In this document: one piece after another, positions 1 through 8,494 of the stretch
How positions within the stretch are numbered: position 1 is the stretch's first letter
How the letters are laid out: the number at the start of each line of letters is the position of its first letter
Source of the DNA: MH13 sp040219355
Lineage (GTDB): Bacteria; Pseudomonadota; Alphaproteobacteria; Rhizobiales; MH13
Direction of reading: 5' to 3'
Assembly: GCA_040219355.1 (NCBI GenBank)
Contig: JAVJSN010000009.1
Coordinates: forward strand, 1-64,000
Length of the DNA: 64,000 bases
Position numbers and translations under genes: made by a program
Notes under the pieces: model-generated
Database searches by the model: none
What the model was told of the DNA's origin: nothing
Seen by the model: the letters and a program-made list of their open reading frames with translations, nothing else

Positions 1-64
1 CTGGACTTGTCACGGTTTTGTTCCGTGTCCTTGAATGGAATGATCGCCATCAAGGAGCACAAGA

Positions 65-340
65 ATGGCACGCAAACACAATGACGAGTTCAAGCGCGAG
101 GCGGTGCGGATTGCACTGACCAGCGGACTGACACGCCGACAGGTCGCCAGTGATTTGGGCATTGGCTTTTCGACGCTGGCCAAGTGGATTCAAAGATCCA
201 GGCCTGACGATCTACCGCCATCGGCCGATATTGATCTGGCCAAGGAGAATGAGCGGCTGCGTAAGGAGAACCGCCTGCTCCTGGAGGAGAGGGAAGTTTT
301 AAAAAAAGCGACGGTGTTCTTCGCGGGCCAAAGCAAATGA
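65..340 (+). CDS. IS3-family transposase OrfA
   Basis: This 91-residue protein is the DNA-binding subunit of an IS3-family transposase. Residues about 5-50 form the helix-turn-helix (FKREAVRIA..LTRRQVASDLGIGFSTLAKW), followed by a leucine-zipper-like stretch at about 60-85 (ENERLRKENRLLLEE). The gene ends in a 4-base ATGA overlap with orfB. A heptamer A AAA AAA in the zero frame at 301-307, followed by G, is a typical -1 slippage site. The orfB frame is open from there to the orfB start, so an OrfAB fusion transposase can be made by programmed frameshifting, as known for IS3 elements. Confidence 0.9.
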   Translation: MARKHNDEFKREAVRIALTSGLTRRQVASDLGIGFSTLAKWIQRSRPDDLPPSADIDLAKENERLRKENRLLLEEREVLKKATVFFAGQSK

Positions 341-1194
341 GATTTGCCTTTGTCGAAGAGCACCGAAAGCATATGCCCGTTGATCGGCTTTGCCGCATTC
401 TGGGTGTTACATCGCGTGGATACCGCGCTTGGCGTGGGCGGGCGGTGAGCCAGCGTCAACGCGATGATATGATGGTTCTGGCCCATATCCGTGAACAGCA
501 TCATCTCAGTCTAGGTAGCTATGGCCGCCCTAGAATGACGCAGGAGTTGAAGGAGTCGGGATTATCGGTTGGGCATCGTCGTGTCGGCCGTTTGATGCGC
601 CAGAATGACATTCGCGTCGTCAGAACGCGTAAATATAGGGTCACGACCGACAGCAATCATCGGTTCAACATCGCGCCTAACTGGCTGGATCGAAACTTCC
701 ATGCAGATAGACCCAACCAGAAATGGGCGGGTGATATCAGTTACATCTGGACGCGTGAGGGCTGGCTGTATCTGGCAGTGATGCTTGATCTGCATTCGCG
801 ACGGGTGATCGGCTGGTCCGTCGGCAATCGGTTGAAGAAGGACCTTGCCCTTCAGGCGCTCAACCGTGCTGTGGCACTGCGCAGCCCGCCACCTGGATGC
901 ATCCATCATTCGGATCGCGGCAGCCAGTATTGCTCCCACGATTACCAGAAACGGATGCGCCAGTTAGGCTTCAAGGTATCCATGAGCGGCAAAGGAAATT
1001 GCTATGATAATGCCGCCGTCGAAACCTTCTTCAAAACCCTCAAGGCTGAACTCATCTGGCGCCACTCATGGCAATCACGCAGCCAAGTCACCAGCGCACT
1101 GTTCCAATACATCAACGGCTTCTACAATACCCGCCGCCGTCACTCAGCAATAGGAGGGCTATCACCCGCAGACTTCGAACGTAAAACGGCCTAA
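337..1194 (+). CDS. IS3-family transposase OrfB (DDE integrase domain)
   Basis: This 285-residue catalytic subunit has an rve-type integrase core. The DDE residues read as D133 (WAGDISY), D193 (HSDRGSQY) and E229 (NAAVETFF), with 35 residues between the second Asp and the Glu, which is the exact DD(35)E spacing. The N-terminal HTH_21-like region (SYGRPRMTQEL) is also present. Nothing suggests truncation or frameshift. Its frame lies -1 relative to orfA and the start ATG overlaps the orfA stop, so it is probably translated both alone and as an OrfAB fusion. The right inverted repeat begins about 10 bases after its stop codon. Confidence 0.92.
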   Translation: MRFAFVEEHRKHMPVDRLCRILGVTSRGYRAWRGRAVSQRQRDDMMVLAHIREQHHLSLGSYGRPRMTQELKESGLSVGHRRVGRLMRQNDIRVVRTRKYRVTTDSNHRFNIAPNWLDRNFHADRPNQKWAGDISYIWTREGWLYLAVMLDLHSRRVIGWSVGNRLKKDLALQALNRAVALRSPPPGCIHHSDRGSQYCSHDYQKRMRQLGFKVSMSGKGNCYDNAAVETFFKTLKAELIWRHSWQSRSQVTSALFQYINGFYNTRRRHSAIGGLSPADFERKTA

Positions 1195-1236
1195 ACGAGA
1201 ACAGGATGCGGAATTAAAACGGGACAAGTCCATGAT

Positions 1237-2088
1237 GTGTTCGAGCAAGAGCGGGAGAAATGGCGTGCAGCAATAGCTTCCCGCCACGACTTGTTAAAGC
1301 GTCAGTGTGAGGTATTGACCCAGTATTCTGAGAACACAATTCGCGCTACACTTTCTAAGCCGACAGACTTCAGCGAATTCCTGGACATTCTCCGATCATC
1401 TCTAAAAGGGTCCGGGTTTCGTGGTGAGAAGATTGAAGCCATCTGCAATGACATCATAAACTCAGATGAACCCGATCAAAGGCTAGACGCAGTGCTCTCG
1501 GAGCTGGAGGCTCTAGCACTGTTTGAGCCCAGCGAAGATGGAATCGAGGCGCGACCTGAAACCCCTTCCCTAGCTGCGATTGGATTAACAGCGAACGACT
1601 TGGACAGGTTGGGGAGGTCGCTTGATTCCGAAAACTGGCTACGTCTCGCGATGACGGAAATCAAACGAGTTCCGAGCTTTGAATACCGCTCCGGCGATGG
1701 CGATTACATCAGATTTGAGGATGCGTCCTCCGGTCAACAGGCGACTGCATTGCTCAGAACTCTTCTCAATCAGGCAGGTCCGCCGTTGATCATCGACCAG
1801 CCAGAAGACGATCTGGACAACCCAGTTATCCAAGACATCGTTGAGCAGATTTGGGAAGCCAAGCAGCGCCGCCAGCTCATCTTCGCAAGCCACAACGCCA
1901 ACCTTGTGGTGAATGGGGATGCCGAGCTAGTCGTGTGGTGTGACTACCGACGTGCCGGCAGCCAATCCGGCGGCAAAATTGCTGGGCAAGGGGCCATCGA
2001 CATCCCGGACGTCAACAAGGCGATCCGGCGCATCATGGAAGGCGGAAATACTGCGTTCAATCTCCGCAGAGAGAAGTATGGCTTTTGA
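1237..2088 (+). pseudogene. C-terminal fragment of a TrlF-type (PHP-associated) AAA/SMC-like ATPase
   Basis: This frame shows the C-terminal half of an ABC/SMC-type ATPase: an SSGQQ signature at residues 164-168, Walker B LIIDQPEDDLD at 184-194 and an H-loop ASHNAN at 217-222. The ending IMEGG..AF.LRREKYGF resembles TrlF-family ATPases, which normally carry an N-terminal PHP nuclease-like domain and a Walker A segment and are found in defence-type islands (family knowledge). No Walker A is present. The IS right end stops 4 bases before the first in-frame GTG, so the 5' part is either left of the IS outside the window or lost. The GTG at 1237 is only a nominal start and a functional product is unlikely. 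Confidence 0.75.
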
Positions 2089-2405
2089 CTGTCGATAGAT
2101 ATTGACGACATGTTTTGTGTGCACTCTACGCGGCTCCAGCGAAAGGGGTGACAATCTGAGAAGTTGATCTGCGTGCTACTGTTTCAATTCTGATTGTAAG
2201 TGTCCGCTTTGGTACTGGCTACGGTTTGCATTTGCACCTGCAGCGAACTTCTGCATCCCGCCCAACTTACCATTTCAAAGCAATTCGCCCCACCCTGTAG
2301 CATTCAAGCGCACGCATTTGTCACCCAGAATGCAACCCCGGGCAGCCCACGAGCAAGCACGCCCACCGGGACAACATCTAACCAATTGTAATATATGAAG
2401 AAAAA
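2089..2405. other. Intergenic stretch between ATPase fragment and tRNA-Met
   Basis: About 315 bases with no convincing gene, RNA or strong hairpin. A 63-codon frame inside it (2200-2391) has no recognisable domain and no good ribosome-binding site. The region borders the 3' end of the tRNA, where an integrated element would begin. Confidence 0.5.
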
Positions 2406-2482
2406 TGGTAGCGGAGGAGAGACTTGAACTCCCGACACGCGGATTATGATTCCGCTGCTCTAACCAGCTGAGCTACTCCGCC
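2406..2482 (-). tRNA. tRNA-Met (CAT anticodon)
   Basis: The reverse complement folds as a standard tRNA of 77 nt including an encoded CCA. The acceptor stem is GGCGGAG/CTCCGCT, the D arm contains AGCTCAGCTGGTTAGAGC, the anticodon stem GCGGA/TCCGC holds the loop ATCATAA with anticodon CAT, and the T arm contains GTTCAAGTC. It closely resembles the elongator tRNA-Met of alphaproteobacteria, although separation from CAT tRNAs modified to read Ile relies on family resemblance. Its 3' end faces the IS and the broken ATPase gene. Confidence 0.95.
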
Positions 2483-2589
2483 CCAAATGGGCTCAAGGTG
2501 GGCAACACCCTTTGCAGAAAGGCCGTATAGGGGGCGCTCCGCCCCCCTGTCAACCAAGTTTGAGAGCCAAACGCGACACAAATACGCCC

Positions 2590-3741
2590 TTATGCTGCAT
2601 CCTTTTCAAAGGTCTTAATTGCGCGTGCGATAAACCCACCGCCCAACACCCGTGCACCGGGGCCATCATGCTCGTAGAGAACACATGCCTGTCCCGGTGC
2701 AACGCCCGTTTCACCTTCAATCAGATCAACAAAGGTCTGGCCATCATAGGTGTAGACGTTGGCTGGTTTGGGCGGACGGGTAGAACGCACTCGCGCTGCC
2801 ACCTGGACGCCCTGGGATAGGTCTACATCAGGCCCACCGATCCAATTGAAATCACGCAGCGCAACGCGGGCAACGCCCAAAGCATCGCGCGGACCGACAA
2901 TCACCTGTTTGGCGGGTGCATCGATCTTGACCACGTAAAGCGGTTCGCTCGCTGCAATTCCCAACCCACGGCGCTGACCAACCGTGTAATGGATGATGCC
3001 GTCGTGTCGACCCAACACAGTGCCTTGCACATCGACGATGTCACCTGGCTCAGCAGCCTCTGGGCGCAGCTTGGCAATAATGTCGGCGTAGGATCCATTG
3101 GGCACAAAACAAATGTCCTGGCTGTCAGGTTTAGCGGCGATCTCCAGGCCCATGCGTTCGGCGTGCGCACGCGTTTCAGCCTTCGTCAAATGCCCCAGGG
3201 GGAAGCGCACAAAATCCAACTGCTCTTGCGTGGTCGCAAACAAAAAATAGCTCTGGTCACGTTCAAGATCCGCCGGGCGATACATCGCCATATGGCCAGA
3301 AGCCTCATCAAGACGCGTGTGAGAATAATGTCCGGTCACGAGCGCAGCCGCACCCAGCTCGCGCGCTGTTTTTAACAGATCGACAAATTTTACGCTTTGA
3401 TTGCAGGATACACAGGGGATTGGTGTTTCGCCGGCCAGATAACTGTCCGCGAACGTATCGATTACCTGTTCTTTGAAACGGCTTTCATAGTCCAAAACAT
3501 AGTGCGGCATGCCGAGCGTATCGGCGACATTGCGCGCATCGTGAATATCCTGGCCAGCGCAGCATGCACCCTTGCGGTGCATCGCCTCGCCATGATCGTA
3601 AAGCTGAAGAGTGATGCCCACCGCGTCATAGCCAGCTTCTTTCACAAGGCCAGCAGTCACAGATGAGTCCACACCCCCGGACATCGCCACAACAATGCGT
3701 GTGGCTGCCGGCTCCGGGTTGCCGGGCAGAAAAAGATCCAT
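2590..3741 (-). CDS. mnmA: tRNA 2-thiouridine(34) synthase MnmA
   Basis: MnmA uses ATP and a sulfur relay to thiolate U34 of tRNAs for Lys, Glu and Gln in the cytoplasm. The protein (383 aa from this start) shows the PP-loop SGGVDSS at residues 21-27. The two catalytic cysteines fall at about C113 (CVSCNQSVKF) and C211 (DSQDICFVPNG), and the GHY and QRRGLG motifs of the family are present. Upstream in-frame codons extend to 3861, but the start at 3741 matches the usual family N-terminus (short lead into RIVVAMSGG) and has AAGG 8 bases upstream; 3756 is the alternative. It is transcribed divergently from fliK. Confidence 0.95.
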   Translation of the reverse strand: MDLFLPGNPEPAATRIVVAMSGGVDSSVTAGLVKEAGYDAVGITLQLYDHGEAMHRKGACCAGQDIHDARNVADTLGMPHYVLDYESRFKEQVIDTFADSYLAGETPIPCVSCNQSVKFVDLLKTARELGAAALVTGHYSHTRLDEASGHMAMYRPADLERDQSYFLFATTQEQLDFVRFPLGHLTKAETRAHAERMGLEIAAKPDSQDICFVPNGSYADIIAKLRPEAAEPGDIVDVQGTVLGRHDGIIHYTVGQRRGLGIAASEPLYVVKIDAPAKQVIVGPRDALGVARVALRDFNWIGGPDVDLSQGVQVAARVRSTRPPKPANVYTYDGQTFVDLIEGETGVAPGQACVLYEHDGPGARVLGGGFIARAIKTFEKDAA

Positions 3742-3914
3742 CGGTTTTGCCTTCATACAGCAGGGGTCAAGAGCCTGAGATGAGGTCAGCAGTCCTAATC
3801 CAATGTTTCCCGCCCGGCAAGATGCGCCGCAGACCCGGCAAACCTTGCCGCATCCGGCCAATCACCTCAGCGATCAAATGCTTCATTACGTTGAAATCTC
3901 AACGTTTTCCCATT

Positions 3915-3930
3915 TGGCACGACACTTGAA
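3915..3930 (+). promoter_or_regulatory. Sigma-54 type -24/-12 promoter ahead of fliK-flgD
   Basis: TGGCACG-ACAC-TTGAA matches the RpoN consensus TGGCACG-N4-TTGCA with a single change in the -12 element (A for C). The predicted transcript would start near 3941, leaving a leader of about 16 bases to the ATG at 3957. The FlbD-type sigma-54 activator encoded at 10680-12056 supports the call. Start site and activator binding are inferred. Confidence 0.65.
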
Positions 3931-3956
3931 GCACCTCGCGCATATTGACGAAACAA

Positions 3957-5357
3957 ATGAGAGCAGGCCCCGTGTCCACCTTGCCCGACCTTCTAGCGCC
4001 CATCGCACCACCTGCGAATGCCGAGCGCCCTGCCCCCAGAAACCGCAACGAAGCGCCGGATGACGCACCGCGTTTTTCCGATCGATTGGACAATGAACGC
4101 GCTGACAGCAAACGCTCATCTACACGCGAACCTGCCGAAACCAACGAACGCCCCAATAGGTCAGAAGCGTCTGAAGCCTCTGAAACGACAGACACTAATA
4201 AGACTGAGTCCGCGGCCGCCAATGAACAAGCCGCATCGAACGAAGGCACCCAGGCCGATGACCAGCCAAGCACGCCTGTTGATGGGGATACATCGACCAC
4301 CGCTGACAGCCAAGAAGATGCTGTCGCCGCCCTAATAGACCCATCACTGATCGCCGACACAGATGTTGTGCGCAATGAAATCACCGTCACCGCCCTCTCC
4401 GGCGAGACGATTCCACTCGTACCGCCGCAAGCAACAGGTCAGGCAGACCCTGGTGTTCTCGCTCGCTGGTTCGCCCAGGCTTCTGGGCCCGTCGAAGGCC
4501 CCCTCGCCCAGAGCTTTGGTTTTATGAACAAACCGGCCGGCCAAACCAGCCAGCAAGCCCTGGCCAGCGCGAGCAATGATGGCGTCGTGATGGGTTCAAT
4601 CCACAACGCAACCGGCCAGAGCTCACAATTGCAAGGTGCACAGATGAGCTTTGCCGATGCGATGGCGAACGGCACGATGGAAGGCGACGTCGGGATGGAC
4701 GCGGCGATGGCCAACAACACGATGGCCAGCAGCTCCCTGGATGCGGAAAGCTTGGATGCGCTTGTGACTCAGGCCATGGCAAAGGCCGGCGCATCGCTTG
4801 AGCCGGGTGGCACCAATGCACCAGCAATGACGACTGGGCAAACGGTGGCCACCGGCGCACAAGCTGCCATGACGGCTGTGCCACAGGCCGCAACGGGGCA
4901 AGCTGTGCCCGTGACTGCGCTTGCTGTTGAAATCAACCGTCAAGCGATGAACGGCAAAACCCAGTTCGACATCCGCCTCGATCCACCGGAACTGGGCCGA
5001 TTGAATGTGCGTCTAGAAATGGATGCCAGCGGCCAGACCCGCACCCATATGATTGTCGAGCGCGCGGAAACTCTGGACATGCTGGCCACCGATGCGCGCA
5101 GCCTTGAGCGTGCCTTGCAACAGGCTGGCCTGAAAACCGAGCCAGGCTCCGTCACTTTTGAACTTGCTCAAGATGCTGCCGATGGCTTTGCTCAAGATCA
5201 ACAGAGCGCCAACGCCGATGATCAATCCGCTGAATCCGGCGCGGGAGACAACAGCGCACTAGGCGCTGAAGAACAGCTTTCCGCTGAGGATATCGCCTCG
5301 CCCGAGGCCATTCGCCAACAGCTTTACGTAACAGGCCATTTGGATGTCCGCATTTAG
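3957..5357 (+). CDS. fliK: Flagellar hook-length control protein FliK
   Basis: FliK is exported by the flagellar type III apparatus and switches export specificity when the hook reaches length. The protein (466 aa) has a long low-complexity N-terminal and central part rich in Ala, Thr, Gln, Ser and Asp, and a conserved C-terminal Flg_hook domain at about 320-410 (FDIRLDPPELGRLNVRLEM, then SLERALQQAGL). Such an architecture is typical of FliK. A TTG at 3945 is also in frame, but the ATG at 3957 fits the predicted sigma-54 transcript better. It is followed by flgD after 26 bases, so the two are probably co-transcribed. Confidence 0.88.
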   Translation: MRAGPVSTLPDLLAPIAPPANAERPAPRNRNEAPDDAPRFSDRLDNERADSKRSSTREPAETNERPNRSEASEASETTDTNKTESAAANEQAASNEGTQADDQPSTPVDGDTSTTADSQEDAVAALIDPSLIADTDVVRNEITVTALSGETIPLVPPQATGQADPGVLARWFAQASGPVEGPLAQSFGFMNKPAGQTSQQALASASNDGVVMGSIHNATGQSSQLQGAQMSFADAMANGTMEGDVGMDAAMANNTMASSSLDAESLDALVTQAMAKAGASLEPGGTNAPAMTTGQTVATGAQAAMTAVPQAATGQAVPVTALAVEINRQAMNGKTQFDIRLDPPELGRLNVRLEMDASGQTRTHMIVERAETLDMLATDARSLERALQQAGLKTEPGSVTFELAQDAADGFAQDQQSANADDQSAESGAGDNSALGAEEQLSAEDIASPEAIRQQLYVTGHLDVRI

Positions 5358-5383
5358 TCGCCGCGTCAAAGGAACCCCCACCC

Positions 5384-6061
5384 ATGTCGACACTTGATCA
5401 ACTCGCCGCCGCATCCAGCGCTTCCGCGCAGCAGGCCAATGCTCAGCGCGATCAACAGATGCTTGCCGACGATTTCGATACGTTCCTTCAGCTTCTGACA
5501 ACGCAATTGCGCAATCAGGACCCGCTTGAGCCGATGGACACCGCCCAGTTCACCCAGCAATTGGTGCAATTCTCAGGCGTTGAACAACAGATCCAAACCA
5601 ACTCCTACTTAGAGAACCTCATCAAGTCGACTGAAGCACAGTCCGTCAATGCGGCGGTAAGCTATTTGGGCTCAACGGTGACGGCCGCAGGTGTGACCAC
5701 AAACCTAGCGGGCGGCCAAGCTTCTTGGGAACTGGTCGCTGGCGTTGCCGCTCCAGATTCCACGATCACCATCTATGACGTCAACGGCAACGAGATGTTC
5801 ACCACCAAACACCAAGTCGCACGTGGCGAAAGCACGTTTACCTGGGATGGAAAAACCAATGATGGTACTGAAGCGCCTGATGGCATCTATTCCATCCGCG
5901 TCATTGGCAACACTTCCGACGGTCAATCCGTAAATGTCTACTCGGCGATATCGGGCAAGGTGACTGGCGTTGACTTCACTGGCAGCGAGCCAGTGTTGCA
6001 GATCGGCGATGTCCGCGCCAACCTAAGCTCCATTATGGAGATCAAAGCGCCGACCTCCTAA
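5384..6061 (+). CDS. flgD: Flagellar hook assembly (capping) protein FlgD
   Basis: FlgD caps the growing hook and guides FlgE polymerisation. The 225-residue protein starts with the conserved FlgD N-terminal region at about 25-75 (DDFDTFLQLLTTQLRNQDPLEPMD.AQFTQQLVQFSGVEQQ). It continues into an Ig/tudor-like part containing FTWDGKTNDGTEAPDGIYSIRV at about 145-170, the FlgD FLG-Ig signature. Length is normal. It follows fliK in the same direction and is closed by a terminator hairpin at 6105-6146. Confidence 0.95.
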   Translation: MSTLDQLAAASSASAQQANAQRDQQMLADDFDTFLQLLTTQLRNQDPLEPMDTAQFTQQLVQFSGVEQQIQTNSYLENLIKSTEAQSVNAAVSYLGSTVTAAGVTTNLAGGQASWELVAGVAAPDSTITIYDVNGNEMFTTKHQVARGESTFTWDGKTNDGTEAPDGIYSIRVIGNTSDGQSVNVYSAISGKVTGVDFTGSEPVLQIGDVRANLSSIMEIKAPTS

Positions 6062-6104
6062 AATTCCCCGGTCGCCTAAAGCCAAGTGAAACAACAGATC
6101 AGTC

Positions 6105-6146
6105 ACTCGCCGGTGCTCAATGCCATCGGCGAGTAATTTTTTTTAA
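6105..6146 (+). terminator. Rho-independent terminator after flgD
   Basis: ACTCGCCG at 6105-6112 pairs with CGGCGAGT at 6127-6134, followed by a run of eight T. It lies 44 bases after the flgD stop and ends the fliK-flgD unit. Confidence 0.9.
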
Positions 6147-6248
6147 TCCGCATTTTCAGTGCTTTGATAAACATTGATCGATTGTATTCACCCGCACCTA
6201 ACGCTGTCGAACACCACCTCAAAGTCCTAACAAAGCATGAGCAGCCCC

Positions 6249-6265
6249 TTAGGGTGTTTTTAAGG
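6249..6265 (+). promoter_or_regulatory. Candidate CtrA box upstream of sciP
   Basis: TTAG-N7-TTAAGG, one mismatch to the TTAA-N7-TTAA core, lies 52 bases before the sciP start. In Caulobacter sciP is a CtrA-activated gene (family knowledge), which makes a site here expected, but the match is imperfect and the assignment is inference. Confidence 0.4.
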
Positions 6266-6316
6266 ACCGTCCTCTAATCTCATTCTCGAGTTATCGAGTG
6301 TTTTAGTGAGAGTACG

Positions 6317-6592
6317 ATGACCGAGTTCAAGCGTCCGCGCGTTAAATATGTCATTGGGCCAGACGGTAGCCCGTTGACCATTGCGGATTTACCGCCAACT
6401 TCAACCCGTCGGTGGGTCATCCGCCGTAAGGCAGAGGTTGTAGCCGCCGTTCGCGGTGGTTTGTTATCGTTAGAGGAAGCGTGTGAGCGTTATCGTCTGA
6501 CGGTAGAAGAATTCCTGTCGTGGCAAATGTCGATCGATCAACATGGCCTAGCAGGACTTCGCACAACGCGCATCCAGCAGTACCGGGCGTAA
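6317..6592 (+). CDS. sciP: SciP-type CtrA inhibitor (DUF1153)
   Basis: This 91-residue protein matches the DUF1153/SciP family, small helix-turn-helix proteins that bind CtrA and block its transcriptional activity late in the cell cycle in Caulobacter. Recognisable signatures are VKYVIGPDGSPLTIADLPP at residues 9-27, RRWVIRRKAEVVAAVRGGLLS and the HTH-like EEACERYRLTVEEFLSW. It stands alone between the fliK-flgD and fliF units, with a terminator on each side and a possible CtrA box upstream, so it is probably monocistronic. Position within a flagellar cluster matches relatives. Function in this organism is inferred. Confidence 0.88.
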   Translation: MTEFKRPRVKYVIGPDGSPLTIADLPPTSTRRWVIRRKAEVVAAVRGGLLSLEEACERYRLTVEEFLSWQMSIDQHGLAGLRTTRIQQYRA

Positions 6593-6664
6593 AGCCCAAC
6601 CGGTTCATCAGGAACGAAGCCAATCCGCGCTTCGTTGTCCTCAACCGAACGATGAAGACCAAAC

Positions 6665-6701
6665 AGCCGGTCCGGGAACACTCCCAGGGGCCGGCTTTTT
6701 G
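6665..6701 (+). terminator. Rho-independent terminator after sciP
   Basis: AGCCGG at 6665-6670 pairs with CCGGCT at 6691-6696 followed by a T run. A second hairpin without T run (AACGAAGC/GCTTCGTT) lies just upstream at about 6612-6636. Confidence 0.75.
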
Positions 6702-6747
6702 CGTTTGTGCTCTTTTTTCACACTGAAACAGTGTCAAAGCCAAAGAG

Positions 6748-6764
6748 TTAACGTCCTGTTTACC
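6748..6764 (+). promoter_or_regulatory. CtrA-like box upstream of fliF
   Basis: TTAACGTCCTGTTTACC fits TTAA-N7-TTAACC with one core mismatch. It is identical at 15 of 17 positions to the element ahead of flhA (13955-13971). It lies about 70 bases before the fliF start. CtrA control of early flagellar operons is established in Caulobacter; binding here is inferred. Confidence 0.65.
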
Positions 6765-6832
6765 ATCTACCGGGCAATTCTTGCCTATCGGCTTTTCGAC
6801 GCACGGATCTGTGCGCAGACTAAGCGATCCAG

Positions 6833-8491
6833 ATGGGCGAGCAGGCATTCATGGTTGCATTCTTTCAAAATTTAGGCCCTGCACGTTTAGGGGCGATGGG
6901 CATCGTTGCCGCTTTGCTCATCGGCTTCTTTGCCTTCATCACCATGCGTGTAACAGCACCAGTGATGGTCCCTCTTTTCACCGAGATGACGTTTGAAGAC
7001 TCTTCAGAAGTCATCCGTCAACTCGACAGCAGTGGCGTGGACTATGTGCTGCGCAACGATGGAACCACAATTCTGGTCCCGCAAGAACGCGTACTGCGTC
7101 TGCGTATGGAAATGGCTGAGCAGGGCCTGCCATCGGGCGGCACGGTCGGCTACGAAATTTTCGACAACTCCTCAACGCTCGGCGCGACCAGCTTTGTGCA
7201 AAACGTCAACCAGTTGCGCGCATTAGAGGGAGAGATTTCGCGCACCATTCAATCGATCAACCGCGTTTCAGCAGCGCGCGTGCACCTGGTTCTGCCTGAG
7301 CGGGAACTCTTTCAACGCAACCAACGTGACGCCACCGCCTCAATCGTCCTGCGCGTGCGCGGTGATCTTGAGCCTGGCCAAATCCGAGCCATCCAGCATC
7401 TGACAGCCTCTGCGGTTGATGGGCTATCAGCCAGCCATGTGTCCATCGTCGATGAGGCCGGACAGCTTCTCGCGTCTGGCGCCGGAGAAGATGATGAGTC
7501 GATGATGGCCGCCTCGCTCGATGAACGTTCCCTTTCTATGCAAAACCGCATCCGCACCCAAGTCGAAGACATCTTGTCTGAAGTCGTCGGACCAGGTCGT
7601 GCCCGGGTGAACGTCGCCATCGAACTCAACCACAACCGCATTTCTGAGACCTCAGAAACCTTTGATCCTGATGGCCAGGTGGTTCGCTCCAGTCAAGTGC
7701 GCGAGGAAACCGGCTCGACAAACGACACGACCGCCGGCGAAGTAACTGTCGGCAACGAATTGCCTGGTAGTGATCCAGGAACAACCGCCGGCGGTATTCA
7801 AGAAGCGCGCGAGACGCTCGAAGAGGTCACCAACTTCGAAATCTCATCAACCAACCGCACCGAAATTCTTGAGGCTGGGCGCCTGGAACGACTGTCCGTC
7901 GCGGTGCTGGTTGATGGTGTTTACACCCAGGATGAGAACGGCACACCGGTTTATGCGCCGCGCAGCCAGGAACAGCTCGACCAGATTGCCATGCTGGTGC
8001 GCTCTGCCGTCGGCTTCGACCAAACGCGCGGTGACGTGGTCGAGGTGGTCAACCTTCAGTTTGCCGCCCGACCAGACTTGACCCTTCCACCAGAAGACGG
8101 CCTGTTTTCCTTTACACGCGATGACATTTATCGCGCTGCAGAACTGGCGATCATCGCCGTGCTGACACTTATCGTTCTTTTCTTTGTCGTCCGCCCTCTG
8201 CTTGCCCGCGTGTTTGAGGATGACAGCACCAACCTTGAATCCCTCCCAGCAGGTGGGCCAGATGCCGAAGGCGTCGTGATCGGACCCAACGGCGAAGTTT
8301 TGCAATCACCCATGCCCAATGTGCCTGCGATCGCCCTGGAAAACACCACTGTAAAAGCCTTTGAAAACGCCGTCGCGCTCGGAGCGTTGCAGAAAAAATC
8401 GCTCGAGCAGGTTGGTGAACTGATCAAGGAGCGCCCCGAAGACTCCGTCGGCGTCCTGCGCTCGTGGCTCTCTGAAACGGCAAAGGCGTAA
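6833..8491 (+). CDS. fliF: Flagellar MS-ring protein FliF
   Basis: FliF builds the inner-membrane MS ring on which rotor and export gate assemble. The 552-residue protein has a first membrane segment at about 22-42 (GIVAALLIGFFAFI). Then come the YscJ/FliF ring-building domain at about 50-220 (VPLFTEM..EVIRQLDSSGVDY, SRTIQSINRVSAARVHLVLPER), a variable periplasmic part, a second membrane segment at about 436-458 (AIIAVLTLIVLFFVV) and a cytoplasmic tail that should bind FliG. Length is normal. It is first of the fliF-fliG-fliH-fliN-flbD operon, 3 bases before fliG. Met7 is an alternative start. Confidence 0.96.
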   Translation: MGEQAFMVAFFQNLGPARLGAMGIVAALLIGFFAFITMRVTAPVMVPLFTEMTFEDSSEVIRQLDSSGVDYVLRNDGTTILVPQERVLRLRMEMAEQGLPSGGTVGYEIFDNSSTLGATSFVQNVNQLRALEGEISRTIQSINRVSAARVHLVLPERELFQRNQRDATASIVLRVRGDLEPGQIRAIQHLTASAVDGLSASHVSIVDEAGQLLASGAGEDDESMMAASLDERSLSMQNRIRTQVEDILSEVVGPGRARVNVAIELNHNRISETSETFDPDGQVVRSSQVREETGSTNDTTAGEVTVGNELPGSDPGTTAGGIQEARETLEEVTNFEISSTNRTEILEAGRLERLSVAVLVDGVYTQDENGTPVYAPRSQEQLDQIAMLVRSAVGFDQTRGDVVEVVNLQFAARPDLTLPPEDGLFSFTRDDIYRAAELAIIAVLTLIVLFFVVRPLLARVFEDDSTNLESLPAGGPDAEGVVIGPNGEVLQSPMPNVPAIALENTTVKAFENAVALGALQKKSLEQVGELIKERPEDSVGVLRSWLSETAKA

Positions 8492-8494
8492 CCC

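Larger units (their letters stand above)
2..1232 (+). mobile_element. Complete IS3-family insertion sequence
   Basis: Terminal inverted repeats are visible. The left end begins TGGACTTGTC and the reverse complement of the right end also begins TGGACTTGTC; about 24 of the outer 30 bases match. Between them lie overlapping orfA and orfB with an intact DDE triad, so the element looks complete and potentially mobile at about 1.23 kb. Only one base of left flank is inside the window, so the target-site duplication cannot be checked. The right end sits directly against a truncated ATPase gene, which suggests that the element interrupts it. Confidence 0.9.

Noticed and set aside
2529..2548. GC-rich hairpin GGGGGCG..CGCCCCC between tRNA-Met and mnmA as a terminator
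   Set aside because: The stem is strong but no T run follows on either strand, so it is not called as a Rho-independent terminator.
3945..3957. TTG start for fliK at 3945
   Set aside because: It lies only about four bases after the predicted sigma-54 transcript start; the ATG at 3957 is more credible.
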